From a virus, in IMG/VR virus record IMGVR_UViG_3300049489_001135, positions 1 to 55,003 of that record: a DNA stretch of 55,003 nt. The stretch is one strand, 5' to 3'. Below, piece after piece: positions 1 through 6,278 of the stretch. The position numbers and the translations under genes were made by a program. The notes beneath the pieces are model-generated. The model was not told the origin of the DNA. It saw only the letters and a list, made by a program, of their open reading frames with translations, and ran no database searches. The number at the start of each line of letters is the position of its first letter. Position 1 is the first letter of the stretch.

Positions 1-153
1 GAGGGCGGCGTGGAAGCCTTGTTGAAAATCAGTTTCAGCAAGATTATATGGAATCCAATCTTCAGCATCAATTGCCTCTCCAGGATACTTCTTATCGGCA
101 TAATTCTCTGCCAACTCCTCACACTTCTCCTCAATCTCTTTGCGCGTGGTCAT
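1..153 (-). CDS. Partial small acidic protein, unknown function
   Basis: The gene starts at an ATG at 153 behind a clear AGGAG ribosome site and runs off the left edge, so only the first 51 codons are visible. The visible protein begins MTTRKEIEEKCEELAENYAD and ends in FHAAL; it is charged and probably helical. It overlaps the end of the 43-aa gene upstream. Small proteins of this kind are common in phage early or accessory clusters, but I do not recognise a family. If the molecule is circular and joined at this point, the next codon (from 55003) would be TAG, closing the frame at 51 aa. Confidence 0.55.
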   Translation of the reverse strand, partial: MTTRKEIEEKCEELAENYADKKYPGEAIDAEDWIPYNLAETDFQQGFHAAL

Positions 154-262
154 AGCACTCCTCATATTTTACAGACAAATAAAAAGCGAATCTCCAGAAT
201 CTAACCATCTTATAGGTATAGTTACCTGAATGTGATTCATAAAATACTAAAGCAAAGCTCAT
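131..262 (-). CDS. Small protein, 43 aa, unknown function
   Basis: The ATG at 262 follows an AGAGGAG ribosome site. The product is aromatic-rich (begins MSFALVFYESHSGNYTYKMV, with a WRFAFYLSV stretch) and shows no recognisable domain. It overlaps the following gene by 23 bases. The start region lies just after a copy of the ATGACCACGCGCA sequence that also starts the next gene, suggesting a small local duplication. Confidence 0.45.
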   Translation of the reverse strand: MSFALVFYESHSGNYTYKMVRFWRFAFYLSVKYEECYDHAQRD

Positions 263-284
263 CGCTCGACTCCTCTGCGCGTGG

Positions 285-380
285 TCATTTGCCTCTCCAT
301 TCCCACATGCACATACCAATGTATATGCCGCCAAATAGTGTTGCTATTATCATTAGCCATTGTACTAGCAACTCACTCAT
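285..380 (-). CDS. Single-span membrane peptide, 31 aa
   Basis: The ATG at 380 overlaps the stop of the upstream gene by 8 bases. The product (starts MSELLVQWLMIIATLFGGIY) has one hydrophobic segment over about residues 5-24 and a short charged tail, WEWRGK. Tight overlap with its neighbours supports it as a real translated gene, probably an inner-membrane peptide. No family is recognised. Confidence 0.4.
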   Translation of the reverse strand: MSELLVQWLMIIATLFGGIYIGMCMWEWRGK

Positions 381-606
381 CGCTCGGGCCTTTCTGGGTT
401 TTATTAAAAGGTATATGTTCAATTTTTATACATCCTGTTCCATAGGTGATTGCGTCTAATTGTGCTTTCATCATTTCGCTTAAAAATTTTGCATATACAT
501 ATTCATTTTTTGGTTCAACTTTTTTGCTTAAAAATACTAAAAATCTTGCTAATTGTTTTCTTAACTGAAACCATTTAGGATTTTTTGTTACCTCTATTTC
601 AAACAT
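373..606 (-). CDS. Conserved-looking small protein, 77 aa, unknown function
   Basis: I chose the ATG at 606 because a GGGAG ribosome site lies just upstream; a longer form from 618 would swallow that site. The product begins MFEIEVTKNPKWFQLRKQLA and is rich in Lys, Phe and Leu, without a recognisable motif. It forms an overlapping chain with the 31-aa gene that follows it on the minus strand. Confidence 0.55.
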   Translation of the reverse strand: MFEIEVTKNPKWFQLRKQLARFLVFLSKKVEPKNEYVYAKFLSEMMKAQLDAITYGTGCIKIEHIPFNKTQKGPSDE

Positions 607-646
607 AAAATCTCCCATCTGCTACAGTATATTGCAATTAAAGTGC

Positions 647-859
647 CTAGTCAATAGCACCAGAATGCCAATCACGAGGTTTTGGCTGTTCAAGATTTAA
701 GGGCATGCCTAAAGATTGTACATAATTTTCAAATGCAATTAAAGTGCAACTTATTGGAAATACGTGGCTGTCCAACGCGGTATTAGTGGTAGTTTTTACC
801 AAATATAAAGCATTATCATATATTTTTTGCAGAGCAATTTCATCTAGTTTTATATGCAT
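647..859 (-). CDS. Small protein, 70 aa, unknown function
   Basis: The ATG at 859 abuts the stop of the preceding nuclease-like gene, as expected in an operon. The product begins MHIKLDEIALQKIYDNALYL and appears mostly helical; there are no membrane segments or metal-binding motifs. No family is recognised. Confidence 0.55.
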   Translation of the reverse strand: MHIKLDEIALQKIYDNALYLVKTTTNTALDSHVFPISCTLIAFENYVQSLGMPLNLEQPKPRDWHSGAID

Positions 860-860
860 G

Positions 861-1322
861 TTATTTGCCTTTATTGGGCGTAGAGTGTAGCACGGAAACC
901 GGGGTCAACGCGGAGCGCGGTATTTTTCGACCCACAGTGGTCCATCTAGAGTTTTTAATTTCAACAAGCGACGGATTATTTACCAAAATATATGTCTGTA
1001 GTTCATACAGCAAATCGTGCACATTAAATACATAAGCTATGCCAGGATTTTGAAAGTAATATACAAACCACTCACAGCCGTCTTGTTCTGCTTTGTAAGG
1101 GCCGCCTAATTTGCCAGATTCTATATCGCCTAAATATTCGATAAAAAAATTACTAGTTTTTGAATGGTCATAGCGGTCGCATTTTATTTCTACAAGCTCT
1201 CCATTAGGTAGCACGGCATCAGCACCTTTGCCGTTTAACAACACTAATTCGGGCCACAATTTTTGCACGGCAGCTTCGCCAGATTTACCGGCTTCTAAAT
1301 CACGCTTAAAATTTGGTTTCAC
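861..1322 (-). CDS. PD-(D/E)XK nuclease-like protein
   Basis: This 153-aa protein has the spacing of a restriction-endonuclease-like core: Glu16 in a KSGEAAVQ helix, then GADAVLPNGELVEIK, giving Asp35 followed by Glu45-x-Lys47. That D...ExK arrangement is the catalytic signature of the PD-(D/E)XK fold, which binds Mg2+ and cuts DNA. Size and motif would suit a Holliday-junction resolvase, a nickase or a small DNA endonuclease. It overlaps the next gene by 4 bases in a minus-strand operon. The nuclease fold is an inference from the motif; the substrate is unknown, and RusA-like and RecE-like nucleases are also encoded here. Confidence 0.6.
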   Translation of the reverse strand: MKPNFKRDLEAGKSGEAAVQKLWPELVLLNGKGADAVLPNGELVEIKCDRYDHSKTSNFFIEYLGDIESGKLGGPYKAEQDGCEWFVYYFQNPGIAYVFNVHDLLYELQTYILVNNPSLVEIKNSRWTTVGRKIPRSALTPVSVLHSTPNKGK

Positions 1323-1552
1323 TTTTTTCTCCCTGGAGTGCTAGGCACATGCTCTATTGATAATATTAATCTGTAACAAAATAAATCTAATTCTAAAAAT
1401 ACTCCGCAAACGTGATAATAGTCTTTTTTACGCCGCACCAATGCTTTAAAAGTATTGCCATATATTCCAAGCCAGCGATTATTTTCTATACCGTCTTTAT
1501 AGCACAATGCCTCAAAAGATAGGCCATGTGAAAGATTAAGTTTATGATACAT
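1319..1552 (-). CDS. Small protein, 77 aa, unknown function
   Basis: The ATG at 1552 overlaps the TGA of the upstream gene (TGATG junction), which decides the start over the longer frame from 1576. The product begins MYHKLNLSHGLSFEALCYKD, contains a KALVRRKKDYYHVCGV segment and ends in a basic tail. It may be a small beta-rich protein. No family is recognised. Confidence 0.55.
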   Translation of the reverse strand: MYHKLNLSHGLSFEALCYKDGIENNRWLGIYGNTFKALVRRKKDYYHVCGVFLELDLFCYRLILSIEHVPSTPGRKK

Positions 1553-1833
1553 CAAAACTCTCCGATAACATGCCAATCAGAATTTTTTTCTACAACGCCT
1601 TCGCGCTCTACGTATCCTATGCGTCTAGCCGTGCCAGTATCAAGTCCAAGCAATCCTGAGTGGCCGCCCTCATATTCTTCGTAGTCATCTGTTGCAATAT
1701 AACGCACAAAAGGAATTAAGTTGGTTATTGCGACTAAATTCCAACCTTCGGAGCTAATACCTAGTTCATCAGTATATATGTTGTACATAATAAGCAGCGG
1801 CACATCTGGAGTATCTCTAATAAATATGCTCAT
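1552..1833 (-). CDS. Small acidic protein, 93 aa, unknown function
   Basis: The product begins MSIFIRDTPDVPLLIMYNIY and carries acidic stretches such as DDYEEYEGGH. It has no cysteine pairs or transmembrane segments. It is translationally coupled to the following gene through a TGATG overlap and sits one base downstream of a membrane-protein gene. Function unknown. Confidence 0.55.
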   Translation of the reverse strand: MSIFIRDTPDVPLLIMYNIYTDELGISSEGWNLVAITNLIPFVRYIATDDYEEYEGGHSGLLGLDTGTARRIGYVEREGVVEKNSDWHVIGEF

Positions 1834-1834
1834 A

Positions 1835-2029
1835 TTATCTGGCGTTCCTTTCTAAGCTTAGCTCTTGTAAGCAACGTATTGCTACAATAAAACTTTTGTC
1901 ATTAGCACGGTCCATGATTTTGTGAATCTTAAACATGCCATGTAGCGCAATGAATTGCAAGATAATTAGCACGGCTAGTCCCAATATGAGACAATTTTTA
2001 GCAGATTTAAAAAACTGTAGAATTTGCAT
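1835..2029 (-). CDS. Single-pass membrane protein, 64 aa
   Basis: The product has a positively charged N-terminus, a strong hydrophobic segment at about residues 14-31 (LILGLAVLIILQFIALHG) and a mixed-charge cytoplasmic or periplasmic tail. It follows the TolA-like gene by one base, so it is presumably made together with it, and the two may act together in the envelope. No family is recognised. Confidence 0.55.
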   Translation of the reverse strand: MQILQFFKSAKNCLILGLAVLIILQFIALHGMFKIHKIMDRANDKSFIVAIRCLQELSLERNAR

Positions 2030-2030
2030 A

Positions 2031-2576
2031 TCAATCCTTATGTTTAATAGTAAAGGTCCATTCTAACTCAAATAGACCGTTTTTGGAAATTAAATTTTTA
2101 GGTACTGGCAGCAAGTGGCAGGTCCAGAGAGTATCTATAGCAACTTGTTTAAGCTTTTGTGAACAATTATTTTGCACAGTTACAATGCTGATAATTGTGC
2201 CGTTTGGTAGTGCGTCTATATTTAGCACGGTGCTACAAGCTTTTACAGGAAGCCGGGCTCGGTCAATATTTGAGTGCCAGTTTGGGTCAATATGGGCATG
2301 TAGTCGTTCAATGAAATGCAGGGCCGTTAAGGTTGTGCCTAGGTCGCGTTTTTGTTTAAGGTAGTCGGGGCTACCTACTCGAGGGCCGCTTGCCGGATTT
2401 AAGTTTAGCTTCTTGCCAGCAGGTTTTTTGGTTTTCTTTTTGTCCCCGGTGCTATAATTTATTGCAATCGGCTGCAACTGTCTTGCATTCTTCCGCGTAC
2501 CAAAGCTATACAACGCAGCACCGTGTAGCAGCGAAGAAAAAAGAAGACAAAAAACCACGCGCCGATTAGTCGCCAA
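2031..2576 (-). CDS. TolA/TonB-like envelope protein
   Basis: This 181-aa protein has the layout of a TolA/TonB energy transducer: a short cytoplasmic N-terminus, one membrane segment (about residues 8-25), a basic KKKTKKPAGKK linker (46-56) and a compact C-terminal domain (about 85-181). The C-terminal domain resembles TolA domain III: an ERLHAHIDPNW helix, then Cys114, a strand-turn-strand with a PNG turn, and Cys138, close to the spacing of the disulfide-forming pair in Escherichia coli TolA, followed by a helix and LLPVPK, matching the TolA IPKPP region. TolA links inner and outer membranes and is a docking site for filamentous phages and group A colicins. In a phage it could mask or compete with host TolA to exclude other phages; that is inference. 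The linker is far shorter than in bacterial TolA. Confidence 0.6.
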   Translation of the reverse strand: MATNRRVVFCLLFSSLLHGAALYSFGTRKNARQLQPIAINYSTGDKKKTKKPAGKKLNLNPASGPRVGSPDYLKQKRDLGTTLTALHFIERLHAHIDPNWHSNIDRARLPVKACSTVLNIDALPNGTIISIVTVQNNCSQKLKQVAIDTLWTCHLLPVPKNLISKNGLFELEWTFTIKHKD

Positions 2577-2628
2577 CTACTACCCATAAAGCTATAATTA
2601 TTAAACAGATTACAAATACCATGCCTTA

Positions 2629-2657
2629 AGCATACTTTAGTTGCCTACTTCTTGCAA
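2629..2657 (-). promoter_or_regulatory. Promoter for the TolA-like minus operon
   Basis: On the minus strand a TTGCAA -35 box (2652-2657) is followed after 17 bases by a TATGCT -10 box (2629-2634). It lies about 50 bases upstream of the TolA-like gene start at 2576. The TTGCAA box and TATGCT -10 recur in other promoters of this phage (9793-9820 and 53225-53252), although this copy lacks the GTGCCA spacer element. Confidence 0.5.
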
Positions 2658-2659
2658 GC

Positions 2660-3370
2660 TTAATGACTGTCTTCTCGCATAAAATCTGGAAAGTTTTCTG
2701 ACCACCAGCCCGGGTCTAACCGTAGTCCATTGGGCAGCTCAACTGGCATACCGCGTACCATGGATTCGTCGGCCAATTGATGCTTAGTATAATCAGGATG
2801 TAGCATGCCGTTTGCATGTGACTTATTCCAAGCCAGCATGTCGTTCGATAGCTTTTGTATGTGGTAGTATAGCCAGTATAGGCTTTTTCGCAATTTATAT
2901 TTTTGCCGACACCCGGCATGAATCTCGCGATACGTTTTGCCCTCATTTAGCCGGGCCAATATATAGGCGTCCATTCTGCGGCTTTTAAATTGATAATGCG
3001 TAAGGTAATTTTGAAGCAGGCGAAAAAACTGGGCACGGCTTGGGCTCCAAGGTTTGCCTTTAGCCATACTACCTCGCAAGTGGTCTGAGTTCTGACCAAG
3101 GCCGGTTTTATGGTCTACCCATTCAATATCTTTGAAGCCCATTTTGGCTAATTTATCGTACCATTTTTTTTGCAATTTGGTAAATTTTGAAGGGTCGGTT
3201 TTTGTAGCAGCGGGGATGGGGAGGCCAGCGGCGCGAAGCTTTTTCTTGGTTATTTTTCTTTGCCGTTTTTTGGTATTCTTTGTTAGCCCGCCCTGCTTAT
3301 ATTGCTTATGGGGACCGTTTATATTTGAGGAAAATTTTTTGGTGGGGGGTGCCTTCTTTTTTTGTGCCAC
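2660..3370 (-). CDS. Basic DNA-binding-like protein, 236 aa
   Basis: The first 50 residues are very basic (several KKK and KKRQRK runs), as in proteins that bind nucleic acid. A later stretch, NEGKTYREIHAGCRQKYKLR (about 145-165), looks like a helix-turn-helix of the kind found in phage regulators and small terminases. It is the first minus-strand gene next to the divergent control region at 3371-3961, a natural place for a regulator. No family was recognised; the regulator role is inferred from position and charge. Confidence 0.55.
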   Translation of the reverse strand: MAQKKKAPPTKKFSSNINGPHKQYKQGGLTKNTKKRQRKITKKKLRAAGLPIPAATKTDPSKFTKLQKKWYDKLAKMGFKDIEWVDHKTGLGQNSDHLRGSMAKGKPWSPSRAQFFRLLQNYLTHYQFKSRRMDAYILARLNEGKTYREIHAGCRQKYKLRKSLYWLYYHIQKLSNDMLAWNKSHANGMLHPDYTKHQLADESMVRGMPVELPNGLRLDPGWWSENFPDFMREDSH

Positions 3371-3458
3371 TATTAGGTCCTTTTTTTAGACCCCCGGGGT
3401 ATCGAGGGCTTTATTAGCATTCTCCATGCCAAATTTTTGCGGGTTTTTTTTCTGGCCG

Positions 3459-3474
3459 TGCAATTTCCGTGCCA
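3459..3474. promoter_or_regulatory. TGGCACG-N4-TTGCA motif (minus) / GTGCCA element
   Basis: Read on the minus strand this is TGGCACGGAAATTGCA, an excellent match to the sigma-54 -24/-12 consensus, about 90 bases upstream of the minus gene starting at 3370. Read on the plus strand it is TGCAATTTCCGTGCCA, the same arrangement as the spacer of the phage promoters at 3582-3610 and 53225-53252. Which reading is functional is unresolved. Confidence 0.4.
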
Positions 3475-3490
3475 TATTAGGCAACCGGGG

Positions 3491-3506
3491 TGGCATATTT
3501 CTTGCA
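3491..3506. promoter_or_regulatory. TGGCAT-N5-TTGCA motif
   Basis: Plus strand TGGCATATTTCTTGCA keeps the GG-N10-GC spacing of a sigma-54 promoter. It is one of several such motifs packed in this control region. The flanks offer no convincing -10 box in the opposite orientation, so this copy may be a protein-binding site only. Confidence 0.35.
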
Positions 3507-3556
3507 TACATCTGCATAAAATAGGCCAAAAATCTCGCATACTTATTGCATTTTTA

Positions 3557-3572
3557 TGCAAAAAACATGCCA
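3557..3572. promoter_or_regulatory. TGGCATG-N4-TTGCA motif (minus) / CATGCCA element (plus)
   Basis: On the minus strand this reads TGGCATGTTTTTTGCA. On the plus strand it is TGCAAAAAACATGCCA followed by TATATA at 3577-3582, giving a TATGCA (3555-3560), 16-base spacer, TATATA arrangement that could promote plus-strand transcription. It sits about 20 bases from the divergent minus promoter, so the two may share a regulator. Confidence 0.35.
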
Positions 3573-3581
3573 CGCGTATAT

Positions 3582-3610
3582 ATTATAATCATTTGGCACG
3601 AATATTGCAA
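3582..3610 (-). promoter_or_regulatory. Minus promoter TTGCAA-N17-TATAAT with GTGCCA spacer
   Basis: On the minus strand a TTGCAA -35 box (3605-3610) is followed by a 17-base spacer and a perfect TATAAT -10 box (3582-3587). The spacer contains CGTGCCAAATGA. Very similar spacers occur at 24605-24632 (CATGCCATAAGA) and 53225-53252 (CGTGCCAACTGA). Transcription would start near 3575 and lead into the basic-protein gene ending its leader at 3370. Read on the plus strand, 3594-3609 is TGGCACG-N4-TTGCA, a sigma-54-like motif. Confidence 0.6.
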
Positions 3611-3810
3611 GACAATTTGCCTACTTTCTGCATATGATTTGCCATCGATTTGCTCATTCCACGGCACGCCACGAACGCAAAATGCAGGAAATAGGCAGGC
3701 AAATGGCCGAAAATCGGCAAAATCGCGCCGAGTTAACAGATTTTGGGTAGTTTGGGGCATTTTTCTGGCATTTTTTGGCAGAATGGGTGGCAGGGGGAAT
3801 GCAAGGTGGC

Positions 3811-3838
3811 TTGACGCTCTTTTTCACGTCTATATATA
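3811..3838 (+). promoter_or_regulatory. Plus early promoter TTGACG-N16-TATATA
   Basis: A TTGACG -35 box (3811-3816) and TATATA -10 box (3833-3838) are separated by 16 bases; an alternative TATAAA at 3835-3840 gives 18. This is a good vegetative-sigma promoter and lies upstream of the first plus-strand gene at 3962, leaving a leader of roughly 115 bases. Confidence 0.6.
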
Positions 3839-3961
3839 AATAAATTTTTGTAGCACATGGATTAAAATGAGACAAAAATATTTTTGCAAATTTGTTTAAG
3901 TTTTTTTTGCATGGTCCGATAAGTATGTATAAGCCAATTAAGGCAGAAACTAGGAGTAAAT

Positions 3962-4078
3962 ATGTTTCAAATATTATGTGGTATGGTTTGTAGTATAGTG
4001 GTAATAGCATTTATGTACTCTCAAGGCGATTTTGCCGAGCGAAAAAATCGCAAAATTTCTAGCCGAGATAATGAGTAA
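3962..4078 (+). CDS. Small membrane peptide, 38 aa
   Basis: The ATG follows an AGGAGTAAAT ribosome site and the gene ends 3 bases before the next start. The product begins MFQILCGMVCSIVVIAFMYS, a single hydrophobic span, and ends in a basic, charged tail (ERKNRKISSRDNE). It shares an 18-base leader (3943-3960) with genes at 21462 and 22975. Function unknown. Confidence 0.5.
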   Translation: MFQILCGMVCSIVVIAFMYSQGDFAERKNRKISSRDNE

Positions 4079-4081
4079 ATT

Positions 4082-4279
4082 ATGGACAATATTAAAAGTA
4101 TGTTCCAAAAATTTATAGCAGATTTAGAGCAAAGACTGAATGCAGACGATGCGCCGTGGGCACGTGGCTATTTTAGAGGGCAGATTGATGCTTATAAAGT
4201 AGCTTTAATGCTTATAGATACAGAAATTTTGCTTAAGTCTGTAGCAGAAAAATCCGAAGAGATTAATAACAAGGAGTAA
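4082..4279 (+). CDS. Small helical protein, 65 aa
   Basis: The start overlaps the spacing expected after the preceding stop and the product begins MDNIKSMFQKFIADLEQRLN. It looks like a helical bundle or coiled coil with an acidic C-terminus. It is the second gene of the plus-strand early operon. No family is recognised. Confidence 0.6.
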   Translation: MDNIKSMFQKFIADLEQRLNADDAPWARGYFRGQIDAYKVALMLIDTEILLKSVAEKSEEINNKE

Positions 4280-4282
4280 ATT

Positions 4283-4519
4283 ATGGTTTATAGAACTAAG
4301 TTTCAAGGTGAGCAGGTAGAAATTGAATATGGTATCGACTCATATGGTGAATTTTACGTTGAGGGAGCATGGTACGTGCCGAGTGAAGTACAATTGGATG
4401 CCTTAGAGCAGCACGAAATTGTAGCTCAATGTAAAGCAGGTATGATTGAAAAACTTGGGTGGCAATTTAGCACACCTGATGCTAAATCGGATGCTTATTA
4501 CAGCAAAAATAGGGAATAG
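4283..4519 (+). CDS. Small protein, 78 aa, unknown function
   Basis: An AAGGAGTAAATT ribosome site precedes the ATG. The product begins MVYRTKFQGEQVEIEYGIDS and appears to be a small alpha/beta protein, with alternating beta-like stretches. It lies in the compact early operon, 3 bases after the previous gene. No family recognised. Confidence 0.6.
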   Translation: MVYRTKFQGEQVEIEYGIDSYGEFYVEGAWYVPSEVQLDALEQHEIVAQCKAGMIEKLGWQFSTPDAKSDAYYSKNRE

Positions 4520-4521
4520 CC

Positions 4522-4674
4522 ATGAAAAAATATTTAGTAGCTAAATTAAGTGCTAAACAGGTGGAAACTATTAAACAACTTAAAGGCTTAATAGTCTCAA
4601 AAGGAGACAGCAATTTGATAGAAGTTTACTTGCCGACTAAACATGTTAAACTATTTGTAGTAAAGGGGAACTAA
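4522..4674 (+). CDS. Small basic protein, 50 aa
   Basis: This short gene fits exactly between its neighbours (2-base and 3-base gaps), which supports it. The product begins MKKYLVAKLSAKQVETIKQL, is lysine-rich and has no cysteine or membrane segment. Function unknown. Confidence 0.5.
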   Translation: MKKYLVAKLSAKQVETIKQLKGLIVSKGDSNLIEVYLPTKHVKLFVVKGN

Positions 4675-4677
4675 ATT

Positions 4678-4935
4678 ATGCGCAAAAGATTTTATTTAGA
4701 AATTCAAACTAGTGGTGATGAAGTTTCGGGCTTTGAAGACAGATATAATTGGTTAAATTATGATACTATTGTAGCCGAGGGGAATACGCTTGAAGAGTGT
4801 TTAGAAGATGCAACAGTATTCACCATGGACCAAGACGGCGGTGAGGGTCCTCAAATTGAGGGCGATGCAGATTGGGTGCAGGAATTAGTAGTAGATGCAT
4901 TTATAACTAAACTTTTAAAACAAAAGGTAGGCTAA
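4678..4935 (+). CDS. Small acidic protein, 85 aa
   Basis: A GGGGAAC ribosome site lies upstream of the ATG. The product starts MRKRFYLEIQTSGDEVSGFE and is strongly acidic in the middle (GNTLEECLEDATVFTMDQDGG). The fold and function are unknown; acidic proteins of this size in early phage operons are often inhibitors or DNA mimics, but nothing specific supports that here. Confidence 0.6.
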   Translation: MRKRFYLEIQTSGDEVSGFEDRYNWLNYDTIVAEGNTLEECLEDATVFTMDQDGGEGPQIEGDADWVQELVVDAFITKLLKQKVG

Positions 4936-4938
4936 TTT

Positions 4939-5421
4939 ATGGGTTACACACATTATTGGTCTTTTGAGGCACCTAAGCGTGGCACTGCGCAGGTAGTTGA
5001 AAAAAATTATCAGCGTGCTATAAAACAGTGCAATAAAATTATCAAGCATTATGCAGCGCAGCACGGTGGGCTATCTGGCTATTCAGCGCACGCCAAAGGC
5101 TACGGTGGATTGCATGTTAATGGTAGCCGTGAAAATGCCCATGAGGATTTTATCGTTCGGGAACATTTTTCTCAAAATGATACAGGCGATTTTTGTAAAA
5201 CCGCTCAAAAGCCTTACGATGTAGTAGTAGTAGCGTGCCTAATAGTATTAAAGCATTATTTGCCAGATAATATTCAGGTAGACAGCGATGGTGAAAAATC
5301 AGACTGGATTAATGGGCTAGAACTGGCACGTAAAGTATTAAAGCTAAAATCATTGCAAATACCTGTATCAATACGAGGCAATGCGTTGAAATTAGTTGGC
5401 TATATTTTTGAGGCGGTTTAA
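4939..5421 (+). CDS. MGYTHYW-family conserved phage protein
   Basis: The N-terminus MGYTHYWSFEAP is the hallmark of a widespread phage protein family of unknown function, and the body has the expected conserved parts: repeated tyrosines, a GYGGLHVNG turn and EDFIVREHF, followed by FCKTAQKPYDVVVVACLIVL. Length (160 aa) is normal for the family. It is cytoplasmic with no catalytic motif that I recognise. It sits just upstream of the DUF932-like and GP88-like genes. Confidence 0.7.
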   Translation: MGYTHYWSFEAPKRGTAQVVEKNYQRAIKQCNKIIKHYAAQHGGLSGYSAHAKGYGGLHVNGSRENAHEDFIVREHFSQNDTGDFCKTAQKPYDVVVVACLIVLKHYLPDNIQVDSDGEKSDWINGLELARKVLKLKSLQIPVSIRGNALKLVGYIFEAV

Positions 5422-5469
5422 TATTAACTTATAGGCATGCAATACCGTATGCCTAGAATGGGGGAAATT

Positions 5470-6276
5470 ATGAGTCAATTAGCAATAAAGAATCCAATTT
5501 TAGCAACTAATGCGGCGCCAACAATGAGCCAAAAGTATGGGTTTGTTAATTCTGCAGCAGTACTAGACGTGTTTAAAGCTCAAGGCTGGATTGAGTCTCA
5601 AACTATTTACTCAAAAGTGCTTAAAGCAGATAAAGCAGGGTTTCAAAAGCATATGGTATGGTTAAAAAATCCTAATTTGCCTTTAGTGCACGGTCTCAGT
5701 AAATCTAACCAAACTGAAGTGCAACTATGTTTAGTAAATAGTCACGACGGCACGTCTAGAATGAGCATTTTTCTAGGCTTAATGCGTGCAGCGTGCTTAA
5801 ATCAATTAATTGGTGGAACAATTTTTAAGTATTTCCATGCAGTGCATAGCCAAAATGTAGTTCAGCGATTGCCTCAAGGCATTGATTATGTAGTTCAAGG
5901 CATTCCAGAATTGATTGGTAGCATTCAAGATTTACAGCAAAAAACTTTAAACCTAGACCAAAGGATTGAATTAGCCTCTAAAGTGCTACCTTTACGCTTT
6001 GAAAATGTTAAAAATTTAATTGATTTTGATTTGCGTATTGTTGAGCAATCTTTAAGGACTCAAGACGACGCTCAAGATGCGTATACCGTGCTAAATAGAT
6101 TGCAAGAATATTTGATTAGAGGTGGTATTCCTTTTAGCTACATTAAGCACGTTAAAGATTTAAAGGGCAATATTATCGGTCAACAAACCGTAAATACTAG
6201 AACTAAAAAAATTGCATCAATTTCTAGGCAAATTGAGCTAAATCAGGCATTATTTAATGCAGTAAAGGTGGCTTAA
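5470..6276 (+). CDS. DUF932-like protein
   Basis: I place the start at the ATG at 5470, behind GGGGGAAATT, rather than at 5437. The 268-aa product contains VQLCLVNSHDGTSRMSIFLG followed by LMRAACLNQLIGG, matching the core of DUF932 proteins of phages and plasmids (typically NSHDGS...R...G..R..C.N). Members are common in mobile elements and their role is not established. The C-terminal half is helical, consistent with the family. It is followed 2 bases later by the GP88-like gene, and both are likely to be expressed early. Confidence 0.65.
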   Translation: MSQLAIKNPILATNAAPTMSQKYGFVNSAAVLDVFKAQGWIESQTIYSKVLKADKAGFQKHMVWLKNPNLPLVHGLSKSNQTEVQLCLVNSHDGTSRMSIFLGLMRAACLNQLIGGTIFKYFHAVHSQNVVQRLPQGIDYVVQGIPELIGSIQDLQQKTLNLDQRIELASKVLPLRFENVKNLIDFDLRIVEQSLRTQDDAQDAYTVLNRLQEYLIRGGIPFSYIKHVKDLKGNIIGQQTVNTRTKKIASISRQIELNQALFNAVKVA

Positions 6277-6278
6277 TT

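Larger units (their letters stand above)
3371..3961. promoter_or_regulatory. Divergent control region between minus and plus operons
   Basis: This 591-bp gene-free stretch separates minus-strand genes (ending at 3370) from plus-strand genes (starting 3962). It contains many TGGCA/TGCCA and TTGC/GCAA elements on both strands, at least one strong minus promoter (3582-3610) and a strong plus promoter (3811-3838). A TTGCAT...TATAAG pair around 3908-3932 may be a further plus promoter directly ahead of 3962. No gene longer than a few dozen codons with a ribosome site was found in it. Confidence 0.6.

Noticed and set aside
3546-4010. Overlapping frames of 97 and 118 aa in the control region
   Set aside because: No ribosome site, low-complexity and overlapping several promoter elements; they look like chance open frames in a region poor in stops.
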